Source: CAZZIZ01 sp964654535 (lineage in GTDB: Bacteria; Bacteroidota; Bacteroidia; Chitinophagales; UBA2359). Taken from it: DNA of 45,640 nucleotides. Made by a program: the position numbers and the translations under genes. The stretch covers positions 1 through 45,640 of the forward strand of contig CAZZIZ010000004.1 in the NCBI GenBank assembly GCA_964654535.1. Reading direction: 5' to 3'. Positions 1-8,363 of the stretch are shown here, in pieces (positions within the stretch are counted from its first letter, which is position 1; each line of letters begins with the position of its first letter). The notes under the pieces are model-generated. The model had not been told where the DNA came from, made no database searches, and was given only the letters and a program-made list of their open reading frames with translations.

Positions 1-76
1 GTCCTGTTTCATCGCTAACTCTATTCTTCGTCGCTTCTCATTTTCTAACAGATTTAGACCTTAACTTAATAACATT

Positions 77-311
77 GGACGTGCCCCTCGTCGGCCTAGC
101 GATTTTTCACCTTTTGGCGAAAAGCAACGCTGCACTCGGGTCGCGGAGCCTGTTACAAGCGAAGTCGAGAAATCTCATTAAAATGCTCGCTAGGCGCTCG
201 GTCCCTTTCTTGTCTCGGCAAAGCAAACCCTTCTAGCGCAAAGCGGTAAGGGTTAGCTGTCTCACAAAAGTGACTCCTCCCCTTCGGTCAACCTACTTCC
301 AGCGCTCACGC
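77..311 (-). repeat. Structured intergenic element, copy A
   Basis: This copy fills most of the 405-base gene-free stretch before fabI. On the minus strand it begins GCGTGAGCGCT at 311 and ends GGGGCACGTCC at 77. The first five and the matching last bases pair (GCGTG with CACGT, one G-U). The core hairpin is at 226-254: a perfect 7-bp outer helix, the invariant unpaired AG, and an inner helix ACCGC/GCGCT with one mismatch. A further hairpin with a TTTTCGCC/GGTGAAAA stem lies near 108-126. Bases 1-76 and 312-405 hold no recognisable gene; the second stretch should contain the fabI promoter, but I see only a weak TATCTTCA at 349. Confidence 0.8.
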
Positions 312-405
312 AATTACCCAATCAAACCAATCATTACGCTCAAATCTGTATCTTCAGCGCGCTTAGCAAGCACACCTATAAAATCAAGAGTAAAACTAAG
401 AACCC

Positions 406-1227
406 GTGGTACAAAACCTATTAGCCGGTAAAAGAGGAATCATATTTGGCGCACTAGACGATCAATCTATCGCTTGGAAAGTCGCTACAAAGGCACACGA
501 ACAAGGAGCTAAGTTTATCCTCACCAACGCGCCAGTAGCATTGCGTTTCGGAGCCATCAACGATTTGGCCGCTGCTTGCGAAACGGAGGTTATTCCAGCC
601 GACGCCACGAATATGGATGATTTGGAAGCACTCATCGATCAGTCTCAAGAAAAGCTAGGAGGCAAACTAGATTTTATCCTTCACTCTATTGGAATGTCGA
701 TGAACCTACGTAAGAAAAAACCTTACACCAACTTGAATTACAACTTCATGCAGAAGACCCTCGATATTTCTGCGCTTTCGTTTCACCGCATTATGCAACT
801 CGCCTACAACAAGGAGGCGATGAACAAAAACGGATCTATTCTTGGTTTGTCTTACATCGCTGCCCAGCGGATTTTTCCAGACTACAGCGAAATGGCAGAA
901 GCCAAAGCTTTATTAGAATCTATAGCGCGAAGTTTTGGTTACCACTTCGGTACACGCGATGGTGTTCGGGTAAATACCATTTCACAATCACCAACTTATA
1001 CAACTGCGGGTTCAGGCGTAAAGGGTTTCAAAGAATTTTTCGACTACGCCGATAAAATGTCTCCGCTTGGAAATGCTTCAGCCGAAAGTTGTGCTGACTT
1101 ATGCGCCTTTATGTTTTCCGATTTGAGTCGATCCATTACGATGCAGAACCTCTACAACGATGGCGGCTTCTCTAATATGGGAATGAATCCGGCTTTGTTG
1201 AACCTTGAGGGCGAAGCAAATTCCTAG
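406..1227 (+). CDS. fabI: Enoyl-[acyl-carrier-protein] reductase (NADH)
   Basis: FabI reduces the trans-2-enoyl-ACP double bond in the last step of each cytosolic type II fatty acid elongation cycle. The 273-residue product has the usual FabI length and the divergent SDR fold: a nucleotide-binding loop GALDDQSIAW at residues 15-24, SIGMS at about 94, and the active site Tyr160-(X6)-Lys167, with Tyr150 ten residues before as in E. coli Tyr146/Tyr156/Lys163. The C-terminal NDGGFSNMG matches the family ending. The start is GTG at 406; there is no in-frame ATG nearby, and the N-terminus aligns with other Bacteroidota FabI from the second or third residue. It stands alone, 153 bases before the next gene, with repeat copy A upstream. 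Triclosan and isoniazid-type inhibitors target this family. Confidence 0.96.
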   Translation: MVQNLLAGKRGIIFGALDDQSIAWKVATKAHEQGAKFILTNAPVALRFGAINDLAAACETEVIPADATNMDDLEALIDQSQEKLGGKLDFILHSIGMSMNLRKKKPYTNLNYNFMQKTLDISALSFHRIMQLAYNKEAMNKNGSILGLSYIAAQRIFPDYSEMAEAKALLESIARSFGYHFGTRDGVRVNTISQSPTYTTAGSGVKGFKEFFDYADKMSPLGNASAESCADLCAFMFSDLSRSITMQNLYNDGGFSNMGMNPALLNLEGEANS

Positions 1228-1380
1228 GATTTAGCAAGGACTTCCAAGGCTAATAAGAACGTAATTACGACAAAATCAAAGTAACATTGAGTTTAATTAG
1301 CTCATTTTCAGCCATCTAATGCCGTAGGCAAAACAGACAACATTCAGGATTCTCCAAACGTTTTAGAATAAATTAGCTCA

Positions 1381-2805
1381 ATGCTGGATAGCAAGCTCAT
1401 AGAACTTCTTCGTCGCCTAAGCAAAAGGGAATTTAAAAGGTTGGAATTGTTTTTTGCTTCGCCCTACTTCAATCGACGGGAAGAGCTTGTACGCTTACTC
1501 AACTACTTGAAAAAGTTCTTTCCGGATTTCGATCACAACTCAATTAGTAAACACTCGTGCTACGCAGCCATTCATCCTAACGAAGCATACTCTGAAAAAA
1601 AAATGGGTTACTATCTGAGCTTTTCGGTTCAATTAGTTGAAGAGTTTCTAGCTGCAGAAAACTACAACAAGCGCTCAGTTTATAAGCAAACCCTACTCCT
1701 GCATCAGTACAACGATTGGGGCATGGAATCTGCATTTTACAAAGTTTTGAAAAACGCTAAGCGGGATCTAAACAAAAAAGATTTACGCGACGCCGATTTC
1801 TACTTTGACCAATTCATTTTGGAGGATGCGGAAAACAGATTCTTCGACAAACAAAATCGCCACCTCTATGATGAAAGCGTTCAGCGTGCGGTAAATCATC
1901 TAGACACTTACTACCTCTCGGTCAAGCTGCGGTTTTGTTGTGAAATGGTTAATCGTCAAAAACTCGTTGAGCGAAACTATGAGACGAATTTTATGCAAGA
2001 AATTCTCGATTATCTGGACGCGAGAGTTATGGACCTTGTGCCACCAATCGAGATATATTACACCATTTTAAAAGGCTTGCTCAACGAAGAAGACGAATCG
2101 TATTTCATCAAACTAAAAGAGCTGTATCTTAAGTACTATCAGCTGTTTGGTGAATATGAAGCAAGAGAATTGTACTTGTACATTATCAATTACTGCGTGC
2201 GCAAAATAAACGCGGGCAAAACGAACTACTACAAGGAGCTCTTCGACATTTATAAGTTCGTACTGAAAAATAAAATCCTACTTGAAAACAATGTAATTTC
2301 TCCTTGGAGCTATGCGAACATTGTAACGGTGGGGGTCAGAAACAATCAGTTTGAATGGACGCATGACTTTATCCAAGAGTATAAATCAAAGCTCGACAAA
2401 AAGGTTCGACCAAATGCATACGCCTACAACTTGGCATACTGGCATTTCAATAAAGGTCAATTCACAAAAGCACAAGAGATGCTGACTAGAGTCAAGTTCG
2501 AAGGTTTGATTTACAATTTAAGTTCGCGCGTATTACTAATGCGCATCTACTTTGAACTGGACGAAAGCGAGCCTTTGTTTTCATTAGCAGAATCTTTTCG
2601 CAAATTTGTAAAGCGAAATAGTATCCTGGCAAGCAAGAGAAGAATCCCTTATTTGAACTTTATAAAGTTCACAACCAAGCTAGCGCGTACCCCTAAATCG
2701 AGCAAAGCCAGATTGACTCGCCTGAAAGAGTCCGTAGAAGAAGGTATTGAGTCCGTTAATAAGCCGTGGATTCTGGAAAAAATCCAAGAAAAATTGGATG
2801 CGTAA
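1381..2805 (+). CDS. Conserved hypothetical helical-repeat protein
   Basis: I do not know a function. The 474-residue protein has no signal peptide or membrane helix and looks all-helical, with many aromatic residues and TPR-like pairs of helices (for example NAYAYNLAYWHFNKGQFTKAQEML near residue 340). It opens with LLRRLSKREFKRLELFFASP, a signature I associate with a large Bacteroidota-only family of cytoplasmic proteins that often occur as several paralogues per genome. The protein at 18554-20101 shares the same opening design (LxxxLSKxExKxFxxF) and overall helical build but little other sequence, so the two appear to be distant members of one group. The ATG at 1381 is the first start in frame. 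The 152 bases before it hold no obvious promoter. Confidence 0.75.
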   Translation: MLDSKLIELLRRLSKREFKRLELFFASPYFNRREELVRLLNYLKKFFPDFDHNSISKHSCYAAIHPNEAYSEKKMGYYLSFSVQLVEEFLAAENYNKRSVYKQTLLLHQYNDWGMESAFYKVLKNAKRDLNKKDLRDADFYFDQFILEDAENRFFDKQNRHLYDESVQRAVNHLDTYYLSVKLRFCCEMVNRQKLVERNYETNFMQEILDYLDARVMDLVPPIEIYYTILKGLLNEEDESYFIKLKELYLKYYQLFGEYEARELYLYIINYCVRKINAGKTNYYKELFDIYKFVLKNKILLENNVISPWSYANIVTVGVRNNQFEWTHDFIQEYKSKLDKKVRPNAYAYNLAYWHFNKGQFTKAQEMLTRVKFEGLIYNLSSRVLLMRIYFELDESEPLFSLAESFRKFVKRNSILASKRRIPYLNFIKFTTKLARTPKSSKARLTRLKESVEEGIESVNKPWILEKIQEKLDA

Positions 2806-2999
2806 CACTTGGATGTTCTAAAAAAGTTTCCCACTCCAAAACACACTAAAGTCTCAATATCAACGTTTTATATCTACGATAATGCGACAAATGGCCTTGT
2901 TTGGCTTGGAAGTTGATATTTTTTGTCCTTTTTGAATCACAACAACTGAGCTATTTTGAGCGTGTTCTAAGGGGAAATGTATTGGTCTAGAACCTTCCA

Positions 3000-3728
3000 A
3001 TGCAGCTATTACGAACAAAAACGGATTATAAAATGAACTATACAAGTACAGTCCCGCAAGGGAATTCCGCAAGAGAAACATTGAACAGCAAGCCATATGA
3101 GTCACGTTATATGACTCATTTCGAAACGGTAAATTTTTCCAAGAATGATTTGATCTATATGCCTGGATCAGTAGCCGACAAGGTATACTTCATCCATTCC
3201 GGTAGAATCAAACTTGGGAACTTCGATGCAGAAGGCAAAGAAGTAATCACTAGTGTACTCTTCGAAGATCAAATATTCGGAGAGGAATGTTTGATCAACT
3301 CGGGTGAACGCACTGAATATGCCAAGGCAATGGGCGACACCGTTATCAAGGTTATCCCATCTGACATATTCAATCAAATTTTAAACAATGACGCAAATTA
3401 TGCGGCAAGCGTGACCAAGTTAATCTTGAAAAAGCTCGTTCAGGAAAAGAAGAAGTGGTATTCGAAGATGACGAATTTAGCACGTCCACGGATCATTACT
3501 TTTTTAGTAGATCTGGCTAACGACTATGGTAAACGACTGGGGTATGAGGTGCTAGTGAATAAATTCTTCACGCATCATGAACTAGCCTGTCTTACGGGAA
3601 CAGCTCGACAAACCGTATCTTCTGTCCTGAATGAGCTCAAGAAAAAGAACCTTATTTATTTCGATCGCAAGAAAATAATCTACCGCGATTTAGAATTACT
3701 CAAAGCAGAGTTAACTAAAGAAGATTAA
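3000..3728 (+). CDS. Crp/Fnr family transcriptional regulator
   Basis: A one-component DNA-binding regulator. Residues about 45-130 form a cyclic-nucleotide-binding-like beta roll (LIYMPGSVADKVYFIHSG, then FDAEGKEV and a FGEECLI segment), but the classical cAMP phosphate-binding RxS signature is not evident, so the ligand is unknown. A helix-turn-helix follows at about 185-235 (ELACLTGTARQTVSSVLNEL). There are no cysteine clusters for an FNR-type iron-sulfur centre. Three starts are possible: ATG 3000, ATG 3033 (preceded by A-rich sequence, perhaps the best by Bacteroidota habits) and ATG 3112. The last would place an 8-bp palindrome directly upstream. The gene is followed by a clear terminator. 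Target genes cannot be told from the sequence. Confidence 0.88.
   Translation: MQLLRTKTDYKMNYTSTVPQGNSARETLNSKPYESRYMTHFETVNFSKNDLIYMPGSVADKVYFIHSGRIKLGNFDAEGKEVITSVLFEDQIFGEECLINSGERTEYAKAMGDTVIKVIPSDIFNQILNNDANYAASVTKLILKKLVQEKKKWYSKMTNLARPRIITFLVDLANDYGKRLGYEVLVNKFFTHHELACLTGTARQTVSSVLNELKKKNLIYFDRKKIIYRDLELLKAELTKED
3097..3119. promoter_or_regulatory. Palindrome inside the start of the Crp/Fnr gene
   Basis: ATGAGTCA (3097-3104) and TGACTCAT (3112-3119) form a perfect 8-bp inverted repeat with a 7-base spacer. The 23-bp size suits a dimeric Crp-type operator, and its place at the beginning of a regulator gene suggests self-control. It lies within the coding frame if the start is 3000 or 3033, so it may be chance; its role is inferred only. 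Confidence 0.35.
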
Positions 3729-3756
3729 GTTTTTTATTAAACATCATTTATTAGGA

Positions 3757-3785
3757 AGGCGATTCATTTTTGAATCGCTTTTCTT
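3757..3785 (+). terminator. Rho-independent terminator after the Crp/Fnr gene
   Basis: GCGATTCA/TGAATCGC stem of 8 bp (3759-3766 with 3771-3778), TTTT loop, A-rich 5' side and a T-rich tail. It sits 30 bases after the stop codon. Confidence 0.8.
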
Positions 3786-3807
3786 TTGCATCAAAATGTA
3801 GGGCAAA

Positions 3808-3840
3808 CAAAAAGGGCGACTCTTTCGAGTCTCCCTTTTG
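3808..3840 (-). terminator. Terminator of the acyl-CoA dehydrogenase gene
   Basis: AAAAGGG-C-GACTC, loop TTTC, GAGTC-T-CCCTTTT: a 12-bp stem with one mismatch and A/T tracts on both sides, so it can work in either direction. It lies 34 bases beyond the leftward stop at 3874 and insulates two convergent genes. Confidence 0.75.
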
Positions 3841-3873
3841 TGGTATATCTCCCTTACCAATAAACCCAGGGGG

Positions 3874-5694
3874 TTATTTATCACTAAATGTATAGCCATT
3901 TGCCTCGATTACATAGGCGGCTATATCTTCTCTCATTTTTTTTGTGTTGTGAAGTTCATAACGCGTCAAGTTTTTAAGCACTTTTAAAAGTGCTACAAGA
4001 TTTTCACCTTCCGCGAATGATTGCAGCCCATGCTTACCGTGTAGATAGAAACGTTCCAGCGCATCTGAACAATAAGCCTTCATTATTTTCAGCTTAATAT
4101 CCGCGTCCATTCCGCGATCTATCAAAGCCTCTACTCTAAGTACAGTAGACTCAATCATTAGAAGCTCTATAAGCATATCAGACAAGTTCATTACGATTTG
4201 CTGCTCTTTCTCTAACTCGCTTTGAAACTTCTGTACAGCAGCTCCTGTAATCAAGAGGAGTGCCTTTTTTATGTTACTCACCATTTCTTTCTCCAACGCA
4301 ACGCCACCTTTCAATGCTGCAAAGTCAGGCTTGTACTGCAATAACTCGGGAACCGATTTAGAAACCTCCATCACAGAGTTCATTACATCGAGTTCACCCT
4401 TCATCGCTTTCTTGATTAACATGCCTACACCCAACAAGCGATTTATTTCGTTGGTGCCTTCAAAGATTCTATTGATACGGGCATCGCGGTAAGCTCGAGC
4501 GGCAGGAAACTCTTCAGAGAAACCATTACCACCATAAATCTGTACCGTTTCATCAACACAGTAATCCAATGTTTCTGAACAAAGCACTTTTATTAGCGCA
4601 CATTCTATAGCGTACTCTTCCGCCGCTTTTCTCTTAGCATCTCCAGGACTTATGCCTTCAGCTTTTAAGGAATCACTATAATCTCCTATTAAGCCTGCAA
4701 CTCGGTAAGTCGCCGATTCAGAAGCGAAGGTTCGAATAGACTCTTCGGCAATCTTATATTGAATTGCACCAAAAGAGGCAATAGGAACACCAAACTGCAT
4801 CCGCTCTTTCGCATACTTGGTACCCGAATCAACAGCAGCCTTAGAACCTCCTACAGCCAATACACCTAGCTTGTATCGCCCTATGTTCAGAACGTTAAAT
4901 GCAATGGCGTGGCCTCTCCCAATTTCACCCAATAGGTTTTCCTTAGGAATTTTTACTCCTTCAAAAAACACCTGTCGAGTCGATGAGCCTTTTATACCCA
5001 TCTTATCTTCTTCATTACCCAGGTTAATGTTCTCTCGATTAGCCTCAACCAAAAATCCTGTGAAGCCTTTTCCCTCTATTCGATCGTCTTCTTGGACCTG
5101 AGCAAATACAGTAAACAAGTCTGCAAAACCACTGTTGGTGATCCACATTTTCTGTCCAGTTATAATAAAGTGTTCGCCATCTTCAGATAAGACTGCTTTC
5201 GTTTTAGCAGCCAAAGCATCAGAGCCTGAGCCAGGCTCTGTTAAACAATAGGCAGCTTTCAATTTACCCATTGCCAAGTCCGGCAAGTATTTTTTCTTTT
5301 GTTCTTCAGTACCAAAGTACAGCACTGGTAAAGTTCCAATTCCTGTGTGGGCAGAAACCGCCACACTAAACGAATGAGTTGGCCCTATTTCTTCAGCCAA
5401 AAAGGTCTCGGTAATAAAGTCAACGCCCATACCACCATAATCCGCAGGAAGACCCGTACCTAATAATCCCAATTCGCCGCACTCTTCCAAAAGCGCCACA
5501 ACCAGATCAAAGTCCTGTTTGTCAATTTCTTTAACCTTAGGCATCACTTTCGAATTCACAAAGTCACGCGCCATATTTCGGAACATCACTTGCTCTTCGC
5601 TAATCTGTTCGGGAATGAAGACCCCTTTCGAAGACGTTTCCCTAATTACAAATTCACCGCCCTTGAGAAATTGTGTTATTGTTTCTGTAGCCAT
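3874..5694 (-). CDS. Acyl-CoA dehydrogenase, long form with C-terminal extension
   Basis: A flavoprotein that oxidises acyl-CoA to trans-2-enoyl-CoA in fatty acid beta-oxidation. The 606-residue chain is longer than the usual 380-residue enzymes and resembles the VLCAD/ACAD9-like forms common in Bacteroidota, with an extra helical domain after about residue 440. Landmarks: the flavin-binding segment CLTEPGSGSDA (150-160) and MWITNSG (183-189), the arginine-rich region RMQFGVPIASFGAIQ (298-312), and RINRIFEGTNEINR (406-419), where Glu412 is the probable catalytic base. No electron-transfer flavoprotein or other beta-oxidation gene adjoins it. Substrate chain length is not decidable. The ATG at 5694 is preceded by a 313-base gene-free stretch containing repeat copy E. 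Confidence 0.94.
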   Translation of the reverse strand: MATETITQFLKGGEFVIRETSSKGVFIPEQISEEQVMFRNMARDFVNSKVMPKVKEIDKQDFDLVVALLEECGELGLLGTGLPADYGGMGVDFITETFLAEEIGPTHSFSVAVSAHTGIGTLPVLYFGTEEQKKKYLPDLAMGKLKAAYCLTEPGSGSDALAAKTKAVLSEDGEHFIITGQKMWITNSGFADLFTVFAQVQEDDRIEGKGFTGFLVEANRENINLGNEEDKMGIKGSSTRQVFFEGVKIPKENLLGEIGRGHAIAFNVLNIGRYKLGVLAVGGSKAAVDSGTKYAKERMQFGVPIASFGAIQYKIAEESIRTFASESATYRVAGLIGDYSDSLKAEGISPGDAKRKAAEEYAIECALIKVLCSETLDYCVDETVQIYGGNGFSEEFPAARAYRDARINRIFEGTNEINRLLGVGMLIKKAMKGELDVMNSVMEVSKSVPELLQYKPDFAALKGGVALEKEMVSNIKKALLLITGAAVQKFQSELEKEQQIVMNLSDMLIELLMIESTVLRVEALIDRGMDADIKLKIMKAYCSDALERFYLHGKHGLQSFAEGENLVALLKVLKNLTRYELHNTKKMREDIAAYVIEANGYTFSDK

Positions 5695-5830
5695 TTTGGT
5701 ATTTTTTTAGCCCACAGCGAAATTAGCGAATATTCGCTTATTCCGCTTCTAGGTTAAGATGTAATGCAAAATACAGACCCTTTTTCCGCTTAAATCCGAG
5801 TTTAAAGTCTAAATATTTGATAATCAGTTT

Positions 5831-5997
5831 GGAGTGCCCCCATTTCTGCCAAGCTTTCGGCCACGCTGCAAATGGGGTCGGGCTTTCGGGGGTCGCTCTG
5901 TTCTGTGTTTTTCAAAAATCGCATCTACCACTATGGTGGTAAGCTCATTTCTTGAAACTCACAACAGGAGCTCCACAAACCCCTCTATCCCTCACTC
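5831..5997 (-). repeat. Structured intergenic element, copy E
   Basis: This copy occupies most of the stretch between 5694 and 6008. On the minus strand it starts GAGTGAGGGAT (5997) and ends GGGGGCACTCC (5831). Here the terminal pair is GAGTG/CACTC instead of GCGTG/CACGC, a compensated C-G to A-T change. The core hairpin at 5921-5944 has inner helix ACCAC/GTGGT, loop CATA and the invariant AG bulge. The junction AAGCCCGACC is followed by the third helix CCCCATTT/AAATGGGG. Bases 5695-5830, upstream of the acyl-CoA dehydrogenase, show no consensus promoter that I can defend. Confidence 0.82.
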
Positions 5998-6007
5998 GAG
6001 AAAAGAC

Positions 6008-7966
6008 TTAATCAAAGAATAACCAAGTAAATCCAAAACGTACATTTCTATCGGCGCCCGAAATGTATTCGGTTGGAAAATAAATATTGCCGCCCAAGCC
6101 TTGTGATATATGTTCTGTTCTAACGTAAACGCTCACCCTATTAATTTGAAAATTGGCGAACAAATCAACAATCGGATATGTATCCAAGTTGCTACCATCA
6201 ATTGCGAACTGTCCTAAGTGAGGCTCATATTTCAAAGTACTATACACTGTCCAGTAGCGTGCAGTTATTCCCACATCCATTACTGTAGCATTATCAAAAA
6301 GCGGCGTTAAATAATGCACTGCCACCTTTCCTAAAAACTCCGGAACAGCCAATATATTATTGTTTGTTTCTTGAAAATGCAAGTTGGTATCAATAAGCCA
6401 TCGGCCAAATTTAAAATTGGATTGAACTTTCAAGGTGGTCAATCTAATCGATTCCGCTTCTCTGAAAAGCGTCCCGTTGGTTTGAAAAACTATCCAGTTA
6501 TTTATGGTATTATTTTCCAAACTAACTTTTATGGGCTGTCGCTTAAAAGAAAGCGAAGCACCGAACCTAGTAATATCAATATTTGGCAAAGACTCATTAC
6601 GATTAAAAGGACTGTGGTTGGTATCATAACGGAAAAACAGTTGCGATGGTCTCCGGCTGGAGAAACTGTTCCAAACCCGCAAACCTCCGATCTCTAGCTC
6701 ATAGCCTAGCGAAGCGCTGTAGTGCAAATCATTTTCGTTCAATCCTGTAAGTCCTAAATTAAAAACTCCTTTTAAGTCCAATCCAATCAAGTCCTTCTTG
6801 CGTAAATCGAAGCGCGACTCAAAAAGGCTATTGTCAAAATATTCCCCAATATCTCGGAAACCAAGACCAAAATGGTCACTCTCTTGGCTGAGAAAAATAC
6901 TCTCGTACTTTAGGCCTGCCTTTATTTGACCGGTGTACTTAGACCAATCGTTTTTTCCTAATAAAAAATTAACCCCCGCCCGATGCACCCATCGCTCTAC
7001 TCGGAGGGTATCGGTTGTGGTAAAAGGATTGTACAAAATGGTATCGTAATTAAGCGGATCGACGAGCAGGTCTTGATAAGACGCAAACTCTCTGATGTAC
7101 TCCGTGGTATGGTAGACACGCAACTTAGGATCAAGTTTTTGGATATTAACCGAATCGTTGAGAGCGAATTTGTAAAAAGAGCCAAAGTCTATGGACTGTC
7201 GAAAACGAAAGTGCTGGTCTCGTTGACCACGACTTGCTTGGTCGTAAAGCGGCTGAAGCAAATCTCTTTCTGTGGTTAGCGTATCTCTCAGTTCAATACG
7301 GTCTGATTCTATGACTCCGCCGTGTTCATTTATTTCGTGCTCGTTACTTAAGTAACTAAATGCGACATTGTACTTTCCATTCAAACTACGATACCACAAC
7401 TCGCCAAAAAGATTGCTGCTGCTCGCACCTTGCCTAAAAACATCTGGTTGTTGTGATCTATCGACACCTATGTTTCCTCGACTGGATAAACGCTGAAAGT
7501 CTATATTGATATTGAAGCGTTGTTTTATTTTTTGGCTATGCACCAATTGAAAGGCCTGTTCTTCTTGGAATCCTAGCACATAAGTCAGACGCGTTAGCGG
7601 AGCCTCATTATCGAAGTAGTATACATTATCATAATCGTAGCGATACAAATCGAGTTGATGATAGCCTAGGTCGAATCCGAGTTCTTCCTGTGGTTTGAAA
7701 ACAAGGTTCTGTATTGTTTGCGCACGATAGCCAAGTACGTTCCGCTCCACATCCTGCATATCCAAATAGGACATGTATTGATGCCTATTCTTGGTACTAT
7801 CTATGGCTTCGAAATCCAGCTGTTCAGGATCGGAGGTGTATTCCATTAGCTCGTACTTCTTCCAGACTTGCAAAGTGTCTTTTTGTAGTATTTGCGCAGA
7901 CAAAAAACCAACACTACAGAATGAGGCAAAAAACAATGAAAGTACAATTCGTTGGAGCTGGTACAT
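6008..7966 (-). CDS. Putative outer-membrane porin (Porin_10-like)
   Basis: Predicted outer-membrane beta-barrel. Residues 1-25 are a signal peptide (basic start, hydrophobic core, LSAQ cleavage end). The mature 627 residues have no helices of note and many alternating, aromatic-rich strands, such as YNVAFSYLSNEH, LHYSASLGYELEI and ATVMDVGITARYWTVYS, and the chain ends in the aromatic pattern NVRFGFTWLFFD expected for recognition by the BAM machinery. Segments LGFDLGYHQLDLYRY and RGNIGVDRSQQPDVFRQ match what I recall of the Bacteroidota putative-porin family. The transported substrate is unknown. A consensus minus-7 box lies 9 bases before the ATG. It is the only gene between repeats E and B. 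Confidence 0.85.
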   Translation of the reverse strand: MYQLQRIVLSLFFASFCSVGFLSAQILQKDTLQVWKKYELMEYTSDPEQLDFEAIDSTKNRHQYMSYLDMQDVERNVLGYRAQTIQNLVFKPQEELGFDLGYHQLDLYRYDYDNVYYFDNEAPLTRLTYVLGFQEEQAFQLVHSQKIKQRFNINIDFQRLSSRGNIGVDRSQQPDVFRQGASSSNLFGELWYRSLNGKYNVAFSYLSNEHEINEHGGVIESDRIELRDTLTTERDLLQPLYDQASRGQRDQHFRFRQSIDFGSFYKFALNDSVNIQKLDPKLRVYHTTEYIREFASYQDLLVDPLNYDTILYNPFTTTDTLRVERWVHRAGVNFLLGKNDWSKYTGQIKAGLKYESIFLSQESDHFGLGFRDIGEYFDNSLFESRFDLRKKDLIGLDLKGVFNLGLTGLNENDLHYSASLGYELEIGGLRVWNSFSSRRPSQLFFRYDTNHSPFNRNESLPNIDITRFGASLSFKRQPIKVSLENNTINNWIVFQTNGTLFREAESIRLTTLKVQSNFKFGRWLIDTNLHFQETNNNILAVPEFLGKVAVHYLTPLFDNATVMDVGITARYWTVYSTLKYEPHLGQFAIDGSNLDTYPIVDLFANFQINRVSVYVRTEHISQGLGGNIYFPTEYISGADRNVRFGFTWLFFD

Positions 7967-7974
7967 TGAGGGCT

Positions 7975-7982
7975 CAAAGATA
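7975..7982 (-). promoter_or_regulatory. Minus-7 promoter box of the porin gene
   Basis: TATCTTTG on the minus strand matches the Bacteroidota sigma-factor consensus TAnnTTTG. It ends only 8 bases before the ATG at 7966, so the transcript would have a very short leader or none. No clear TTG minus-33 element was seen. Confidence 0.55.
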
Positions 7983-8021
7983 CAGTTTCAATAAATAGAC
8001 TGCAGCCTTTATAAAATCGTT

Positions 8022-8205
8022 GCGTGAGGGATGGGAAGCGTGCGACCGAATGGGAGCAGTCGCTTTTGCTGAAGCAGTATGTACTTACCGCCTTAGCGGT
8101 AGAAGTACATGCTTTGCTGAAGCAAGAATGAGACCGGAGCGAAGCGGAGCGCTGGAACAGCCCGACCCTTTTCTTTTGCGCAGCAAGAGGGAAAAGGGGC
8201 ACGCC
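8022..8205 (+). repeat. Structured intergenic element, copy B
   Basis: Starts GCGTGAGGGAT at 8022 and ends GGGGCACGCC at 8205; the ends pair as GCGTG/CACGC. A small helix GCGAC/GTCGC spans 8042-8063. The core hairpin 8079-8110 has an 8-bp outer helix ATGTACTT/AAGTACAT, the AG bulge, inner helix ACCGC/GCGGT and loop CTTA. GCCCGACC is followed by the third helix CCCTTTTC/GAAAAGGG. Both neighbouring genes run leftward, so this copy is antisense to them. Confidence 0.85.
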
Positions 8206-8261
8206 AAGAAAATTAATACAAAGATTTACAAGCAAAATTTTCAGACGTTAACAATCCGTAA

Positions 8262-8355
8262 CCCCTCTCAAGAGGGGGATTTTTGTTGAGGTTGTTTTTT
8301 TCTGACCTTGCTCAGAGAACGACGACCCTCCCTAGCCCTCCTTTAAAAGGGAGGG
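8262..8355. terminator. Two G/C-rich stem-loops beyond the anchor-B gene
   Basis: CCCCTCT-CA-AGAGGGG (8262-8277), followed by ATTTTTG, and CCCTCC...GGAGGG (8336-8355) lie between repeat B and the leftward stop at 8364. The second directly follows that stop on the minus strand and may end its transcript; the first has a T-tract only on the plus strand. The C-rich/G-rich wording resembles small palindromes common between Bacteroidota genes. Terminator activity is inferred. Confidence 0.45.
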
Positions 8356-8363
8356 AACAATTT

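Noticed and set aside
349..356. TATCTTCA as the fabI minus-7 box
   Set aside because: Only a partial match to TAnnTTTG (two mismatches in the TTTG part); not reported as a feature.
2860..3105. Leftward 81-residue frame overlapping the Crp/Fnr start
   Set aside because: Low-complexity hydrophobic translation with no family resemblance; overlaps the real gene and its leader.
5834..6022. Short open frames within the repeat copies (also 8020-8289, 25553-25806, 18272-18504, 37201-37482)
   Set aside because: They have no start context, no conserved protein features, and their bases are explained by the paired structure of the repeat.
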